Made by a program: the position numbers and the translations under genes. From assembly GCF_018687715.1 (NCBI RefSeq), contig NC_056754.1, positions 14,158,501 to 14,222,500 on the forward strand: a stretch of 64,000 bases of DNA, in the 5' to 3' direction. Positions 58,334 to 64,000 of this stretch are shown here, one piece after another (position 1 is the first letter of the stretch; the number at the start of each line of letters is the position of its first letter). The notes beneath the pieces are model-generated. The model did no database searches, was not told the origin of the DNA, and saw nothing but the letters and a program-made list of their open reading frames with translations. The DNA is from Carya illinoinensis. Taxonomy: Eukaryota > Streptophyta > Magnoliopsida > Fagales > Juglandaceae.

Positions 58334-61300
58334 TTAATCGAACTTCCTCTTGGCTCGCTTGTTGGCTTTCATAAGTTCCACTAGGGAGGGAAGAGGCTGA
58401 GGCACAGGGACATTCATTGACCTGTACAACTTTCTAAATCTCTCATCAAAGCTCTTTGAAGATCCAATTGTTGAACATGGAACACTCTTACAATCTTCTG
58501 TTTCTTTGTCCACTGACCCCTGACGTTGTGCTTCAGTTCCATTTATACCTGTCTTGTTTTCTGATTTCCGGCTTTTCACTTCCACATCCTCTTTGAAAGA
58601 GAGTTCGTCTAATTTGTTGGCAGCTATTTGTGGAGTGCCATTGTCAATGGTTTCGACTTTTGGCTCTTCATGTGAAAAACTAAAATCTTGGAGACCAAGT
58701 CTTGCCTTTCCAAATAATGTCACATTGTTGCTCTGAGCGGACAACTTTATGAGTCCTTTCAGGCTAGTAGACACTTTTACTGGCTCAAACTGAGGTTCGA
58801 CATAATTTTGTGTGCTCCCTTCAAACACAGGAGAACCAGTAACAGCTTTGATTGATACATCTACGTCTAGAGAATCTTCCATGGCAATGTCGAGAAGCTT
58901 CCAGATAGGGTCTTTTGAAGCTAATTGAGTGGCAAAACAGTGTTTTGTAACATATTCCAGCTCCATCGCCCTGCAACTGGGGGTTGTTGAAACAACCCAC
59001 TTTGGTGCAAGAAGTTGCAGGGCCCATTCTAATTCTTCCTTGGATGAGTGAATTGAGTAACAAACATGCCAAACACCAACCTGGTCCCTCACTGCTCCAT
59101 TCAATCTCAGTTTTCTTTGGTTTTCTTCCTCGGAGTACTCGTCCTCACATGCATACCACTGTGTTGATGGCCGGATTATGAGAGGATCAGGTTGAAAGTT
59201 GGCTTGGGCCTCCAAAAGTTTTGCTTTTGCTCTTACATGCAGTTTAGGAAATCCATCTAATACCTGGAAGCGGGAGGAGGGATCTTCAGAGATGATTCCA
59301 GGATGTGTAAGTTTAAGAGTTTGGAAACATTCTGGATTATTGGCTTTATCAAGATATATCTTGGATCCAAACGTTTGGGACACATCTGCCAGTATTTCTT
59401 CCTGACCAAGAAGATCACATGCGAGGTACACCACAGGAGCATCCGGATGCTTCCATATACAATTAATAACCTGTTTTGTGGAGAAAACTAGAAATGTCAG
59501 ATGAAATGGAGGCTAACATTTTTTTTTTATGGGTAAAATAACTGTATTAATACAAATGAAATAGGCGCTGCCCATGTACACAGGGAGTATACAAAAGAAC
59601 ACACCTAAATACATTTTAAGAACCCGAAAAAATAACAAGAAAAGAAATGAAACAACAACAAAAAAAAAAAACACACAATTTTGTGAGGCTAACAATAACC
59701 AAGATTATAACTTGATGGAAACTTGAAAAAGCCATCTTTCTTTCATAATTAGATGCAATTACTGATCGCAAATGCCAATATAGATAAATGTTGTGTCCTG
59801 GCATTTCCAATTCTGATTAAACGACTTGTTAATGGACACTGGTGTTTTAGGTACTGATAAGCATCACAAGAATGCATAGTGAAAGAAGAACAGCATGAAT
59901 TTATTATTGACCTAAATCAGAGTTCAATATGAAATTGGGGATTTTCTGCACAGTTAAAAGTGTAGAGGAAATAAAGTAACTTTGCTAAAAAAAAGGCCTA
60001 TACAAGAAAATCTTTATTTATTTATTTTTTTTCATATATTATACAAGAAAATCTTTATCATTGATGAGATTCAAAATCAGGTTCCTAAATGAATGTTACC
60101 AACAGGAAAGAAAGCCCATTACTCACAAGACTACAGATTATGCAAACAACGGAATAGTTTTCACACAAATTCTCAGAGAAACTATATAGGAGCAAGATAG
60201 ACAATATTACAGGCAGGCACCCATCAAGATAGATTTTGATTATGCCAAATGCTCATATGTATCTACAGTTGAATAAAACTTACACTTTGATAAATTTTGG
60301 TGTAAAGCAAGAGAATCAAAATATAAGTACACAGGACTTAGTGGGGCCACAATTCAGACAAACGGCAGCATACTAAAGCCCACCTCAAAGATTAGCAAAA
60401 AACAAACATAACAAAATGAAGACCACGGGTACCTGTCTGATTGCTGAATGCTTGCTGGGAAATTTTTGATGACATCTACCAAATGTGCAGTCTAGGAAAA
60501 CAAAATCAAGTCGACACTTCGGCTCTTTTCCTTTCTTGCCAACATACTTCTCTGGTAAACTTTGTACACATTCAGGTGTGAGTCTGCAATCTCCCGTATG
60601 CAGGATATTACCAAAATTGCCTTCAAACAAGAACATTACAGCTCCTGAAGTATACACAATCCACGCCAGACAAGGGATGATCTGTCAATAGAGCTTCCCT
60701 AAATCATTTAAAGTTTTTATAAAAATTAGAGAAAGAGCAAATTAATCATCCCCCTTCTCAACAGACAAAAAGGACAAAAAGTACCCGGCTTCATCCCAAT
60801 TACGTATTTTATTAAAGTTCTATATTTCTTATCAAACTTCTATCTAATTCTCAACAAGAGAAAGATCGACTAATTTAGTTCAAATTACAAACATAACTGT
60901 CTGGTGAATAATTTAAATTGATACAATCACCAAACCATATCAACGAAAATTCGAAACTTACGCAAAACCCATCCCGGAGAAGAATTCAAACAATACTCCT
61001 AATGGAAATTCAAAACTAAAATTGAATCAACCAAACTCATAAAGCCAATCATACATGATACAAAATATGCAAAAATAAGACACAAAACTCAAGTTTCCAA
61101 AAACAATTAGCAAACCATCTAAACGAGAAAATGAAACACATGATCAAAACTAGAAAAGAGAAATCATTACCAGGACAGTGATTCGCATCGAATGCCGTGA
61201 CGGTGAAAGCCCCATCAGGATCATAAACGACCACTGATTGTCCCACCTCAATACGAACGAACAGCGAATCATCAAGCTGCGGGAGAAAAACCAAAATTAA

Positions 61301-61555
61301 ACAAACAACAAAGTACGTGGCCATGTCTGAAAGAAATGTCGAAAAAGAGTAGTAGATAAAAGAAACCTGGGGATAGTGCTGAAGAACGAGGATCTTGGTA
61401 ATAAGGGTGGAGTAGATAGGAAAAGAGAAGTAGGTGGAGATCCCGGAGGAGTGGTCTTTGTGGGCATGGGTTAAGAAGTGGTGCCTCTTTCTCAGGGAAC
61501 AAGGATTCCATGTGTCGACAGAGAACGGCAGCCCTTTGGGCATTTCAATCGGCAT
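58334..61555 (-). CDS. SNM1/Apollo-like beta-CASP DNA-repair nuclease
   Basis: A metallo-beta-lactamase 5' exonuclease of the SNM1/Pso2/Apollo/Artemis group, acting in the nucleus in cross-link repair or end processing. Four exons: 61367-61555, 61171-61276, 60433-60644 and 58334-59470, all GT-AG, 1644 nt, 547 residues. Metal ligands: HxHxDH at residues 30-35 (HAHKDH), His 96 (HCPG), Asp 117 (HTGDCR), Asp 150 (FLDCTF). The beta-CASP region follows, with the conserved His in YSIHSSKEEL. The last ~200 residues are a polar tail ending in a basic cluster (KANKRAKRKFD) that could be a nuclear signal. Start ATG 61555 precedes the first conserved residues closely. The order of domains resembles Arabidopsis At1g27410 as I remember it. 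No damage seen; a LINE tail sits in intron 3. Confidence 0.9.
59519..59690 (-). mobile_element. LINE 3' tail in intron 3 of the SNM1-like gene
   Basis: Minus strand: GTATACTCCCTGTGTACATG, GGCAGCGCC, then ATTAATACAGTTATTTTACCC and an A-run (plus-strand T 59520-59528). Same 3' UTR family as at 13090 and 49530; same sense as the host gene. Confidence 0.6.
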
Positions 61556-62510
61556 CTCGCCCGTCTAGCGATGGTGACTCGAAAGCTCTTTAAAAAGCTT
61601 GAAGAGGGAGGGAGACTCGAGAGAGGGAAAATGATTTGGATATCATCCGAGGGGGAGAGCGAGGGAAAGGGGTTCGATGCAGAGTCCCCGAACCAATAAT
61701 TTTAATTTGAGAAGTCCTGCTTAGTCACGCACACAAAGTTAATATATAAAACTAAATTCACAAATTTAGATTATTTATATTTATTTTATGATAAAAATAA
61801 TTTTATAATTTAAAGTAACATATTAAATCCATTATTTTATGAGTAAGTATTTCTCTTTTAATTTATCATTTTTCCCATAACCAAACCGACTTAAGGGTTT
61901 GTCTGTCCCGATAGAATTAGCTTGAAGTTGACTCCGATTCTTTTAGAAATCAAATATATTTGTTGTACATATCACTTAAATAGTAATATTTGATTTATAA
62001 TATTCAAATTTTAAAATTTATCTTTTAAATTAAATTATGTCATGTAAACGTGTTTTACATTCCAACTTAACAATAAAATTATTTTTAAGTGATACTTGTA
62101 ATTTAGTCCTTGAATTTTCAATTTTTTACAGAAGGCTCTCTTATTTGCTCAGATTTTTCATATTATATCCTTGATTTCAAAGAAAATCTCATTTTGCTTT
62201 TGACGAGTACAAGTAGTATATAGGATCTCGAATATGGCTCATTATGACTTGTACCTTAATTCAATGTATATGATTAAGATAGAACATCTTGCTTTTTATA
62301 ATGATGACAATAAAAATTCGATTGTACTTTTGACTATTTTTTTTTTAATATGGCTCAGCCACGACTTGAATCTATCTTAAAACTATATTTACAAAGAGTA
62401 TATTGATAGCGTATAACATCCCCTATTGTTTAGAGGGAGAAATTCTTTACTATTTTCAATAAAATATTATGTCAACCAGTTTATAATAAAAAGTACACAA
62501 GAGAAAATTA
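61556..62510. other. Leader/promoter of the SNM1-like gene and AT-rich spacer
   Basis: The first ~130 bp are purine-rich (GAGGGAGGGAGACTCGAGAG) and probably hold the 5' UTR of the minus-strand gene. The rest is AT-rich spacer without a recognised gene. Confidence 0.5.
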
Positions 62511-62711
62511 ATGTTCAGAAACCAACAAAATAGAAAATATCAACCGAAACCAAAGCGGCCAAGCCGTGTTCCCCGGACGATGAGCCCCTTTATGGATGGC
62601 CTTGCCAAGGGCCACCATGGAGTTGGCCAAGCTGCAGGCCAATTGGGTGGCCCTCACCAACGGGGCCACCATGGAAATGGACCACCTCCTGACTACCCCC
62701 TTTTCATGTAG
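62511..62711 (+). other. Small GC-rich island with open frames on both strands
   Basis: About 200 bp much richer in GC than its neighbours. The plus frame (66 codons) ends in a His/Gly/Pro-rich stretch (KGHHGVGQAAGQLGGPHQRG). The minus frame through 62744-62508 has an internal repeat, SMVAPLVRATQLA against SMVALGKAIHKGA. GGCCACCATGGA occurs twice. I do not recognise either frame; it may be a gene fragment carried by a transposon. Confidence 0.3.
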
Positions 62712-62744
62712 TTCTTCTATGTAGATAGTCTTTCTGTTTTTCAT

Positions 62745-63143
62745 TTCTTCTTTTGGATTTAGGATAATCTTCTCTATATTTCATTCAAGTTAATTTGTTT
62801 TTCTTTTAATAAAGTATATACAATATAAATTAATGTTACAAACAAGGAGACCACCTTCCATTTACAACCTTCAAGACATCGTTACAACATCAATACATCC
62901 ATCATCTGCCCCCCATACATTGAAATTTTGGCTCTCTTACTGCTCTCTTCTTCAACTTCCCATACATTGAAAGCATCCTCACTCCTAAAAAGAGGTGGCA
63001 AAATTGAACTGCCGAACTGTCCGAAAGAATAAAAAGAGGAGCATGAATACTAGATCCTCCTAATACAGAAAGTGTGGCTCTAATCCATAAAACATTCCGG
63101 GAGAGACTAGGGAAGTTCTATGCTTTTGCTGATATTTACATAT
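62745..63143 (-). other. Probable 3' UTR of the MAPKKK-like gene
   Basis: About 400 bp downstream of the stop at 63144. No ORF of note. The polyadenylation site cannot be placed; AT-rich runs near 62810 are candidates. Confidence 0.4.
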
Positions 63144-63607
63144 TCAAATAGGTCTTGTTCTTGGTGATCCACCAGGGGTACGGACTCTATTATATGAGGA
63201 GATCTCCTGCCAAGGGTCAAGTGTAAATGTTTTGTTTGGTCTAATCGTTGTATACGAGGAGTACTCATTCAAGTTATAGCCACTTTGTCCCATCATAGGA
63301 TAAGATGGATGAGGAGGGGAAAGAAAACAGCTCTTGTGCGCTGGTCCATACTGTCGTAAGGGGCTTGAACAGGGGGACACAGGTAAAGATGTAATCGCTT
63401 TTATACTATCCCTGCGCACACAAAAATTTAAAAGCAATGTCATCTTCATAATGTCATTCAATTATGAAGCGTGACTGAGGATAAAACGGGCGGATGTCAG
63501 TACCTCGGGCTTTTCATAGCTCCTGAAGTGGAAAGCACTGGCATCGTCGCATAATTCCTATCATTCGAAGTGGTATTTGCTCTATTGGAATGGAGCTCTG
63601 ACACTGT
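63144..63607 (-). CDS. C-terminal exons of a MAPKKK (MEKK-type) gene, partial
   Basis: Two exons, 63504-63607 and 63144-63411, join in frame (SPR|DSIKAITSLP) with a GT-AG intron of 92 bp. They encode about 123 residues, Ser/Pro-rich, ending GGSPRTRPI and TGA at 63144-63146. The segment PVSPCSSPLRQYGPAHKSC followed by LSPPHPSYPMMGQ, and the final TPGGSPRTRPI, recall the non-catalytic C-terminus of plant MAPKKK3/5-type kinases, which act upstream of MKK and MPK in signalling. The kinase domain would lie beyond 64000. No kinase motif is in the window, so the assignment rests on the tail alone. No damage seen. Confidence 0.55.
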
Positions 63608-64000
63608 CTGCTCATGAAAGTTGAAGTAAATAAGAGATTAGCTCAAGCCCAACTTTGATGAATGAAATTAATTAAAGGTGCATAGACTTGTATTCATCGA
63701 GGTCAGTGGCCACAGAAGACTTCTTGATCTTTTAGAAAAGACAGTGGAACTAGAAATTATTTTGCTAAAATGTCCATTGCAGAAGACAACTCTAATTCTC
63801 ATGGCAATATCGCATAAGGATCAAGAAAAGCATTCAGTTTCATATCAAATAGAATTTACATGTTGATCCATGCACACGAATTGCACTAGGATTGAACAAA
63901 CAATGTTGTTGATTTTCGGTGATATGCATATAGACCAACATGTCAAGAGTTACTGTTAAAAGTCTTCAATATAAGTGCAATCATAGAATGCACATTCCGG
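63608..64000 (-). other. Intron of the MAPKKK-like gene (probable)
   Basis: Starts with a good acceptor (TTTCATGAGCAG on the minus strand, read towards 63608). No further exon can be recognised before the window ends. Confidence 0.4.

Overview
The window is AT-rich plant nuclear DNA with long introns, GT-AG splice sites, a dense load of Class I and Class II transposons, and three recognisable host genes, all on the minus strand. The product families, intron structures and interspersed short repeats (an Au-like tRNA-derived SINE and a small MITE family rich in CATCTCATCTC) point to a woody dicot. A member of the Fagales is my best guess, made from memory of similar repeats and not tested. No bacterial, organellar or CRISPR-like structure was seen.

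Layout. 1-4.8 kb: no recognised gene, but a 51-bp direct repeat and a near-perfect 40-bp-arm hairpin. 4.8-11.1 kb: a CACTA (En/Spm) transposon gene pair, TNP2-type transposase and a TNPA/transposase_24-type protein, both broken but with splice sites still legible. 12.6-14.1 kb: an old LINE 3' fragment and a remnant of a SAS10/UTP3-like gene. 14.8-20.7 kb: a full-length L1-type LINE on the minus strand with a 32-base A tail and a perfect 12-bp target-site duplication. 21.4-22.5 kb: a non-autonomous CACTA-like element made of alternating GCGATT/CGCCGG subterminal repeats. 22.8-26.8 kb: an internally deleted Sirevirus (Ty1/copia), copy A, TSD TATTC. 28.2-40.7 kb: a ~3.3-kb solo LTR, probably Ty3/gypsy, TSD CCAAC, interrupted at 31373-40552 by a near-complete Sirevirus of the same family, copy B, TSD CTAAA. 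Between pol and the 3' LTR, copy B carries two antisense coiled-coil ORFs, each with its own TATA-like box. 41.0-41.3 kb: a 78-bp spacerless palindrome followed by a tandem duplication.

Host genes follow. 42.5-50.6 kb holds a GONST1-type Golgi GDP-mannose transporter with eight coding exons that join to 338 codons without a frame break; its introns and 5' leader carry MITEs, an Au-like SINE and LINE 3' tails. 52.0-57.2 kb is a third copia element, copy C, minus strand, TSD GTTTG. 58.3-61.6 kb is an SNM1/Apollo-like beta-CASP DNA-repair nuclease with four exons and 547 codons. At the right edge, 63.1-63.6 kb has the last two exons of a MAPKKK-like gene running out of the window.

The host genes are functionally unrelated (sugar-nucleotide transport, cross-link repair, kinase signalling). 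The transposons form a readable history: the solo LTR was present before Sirevirus copy B landed in it, and copies A, B and C and the LINE all keep intact target duplications while their coding regions have begun to decay through stop codons and single-base indels. The most unusual element-encoded feature is the paralogous antisense ORF pair in the Sirevirus.
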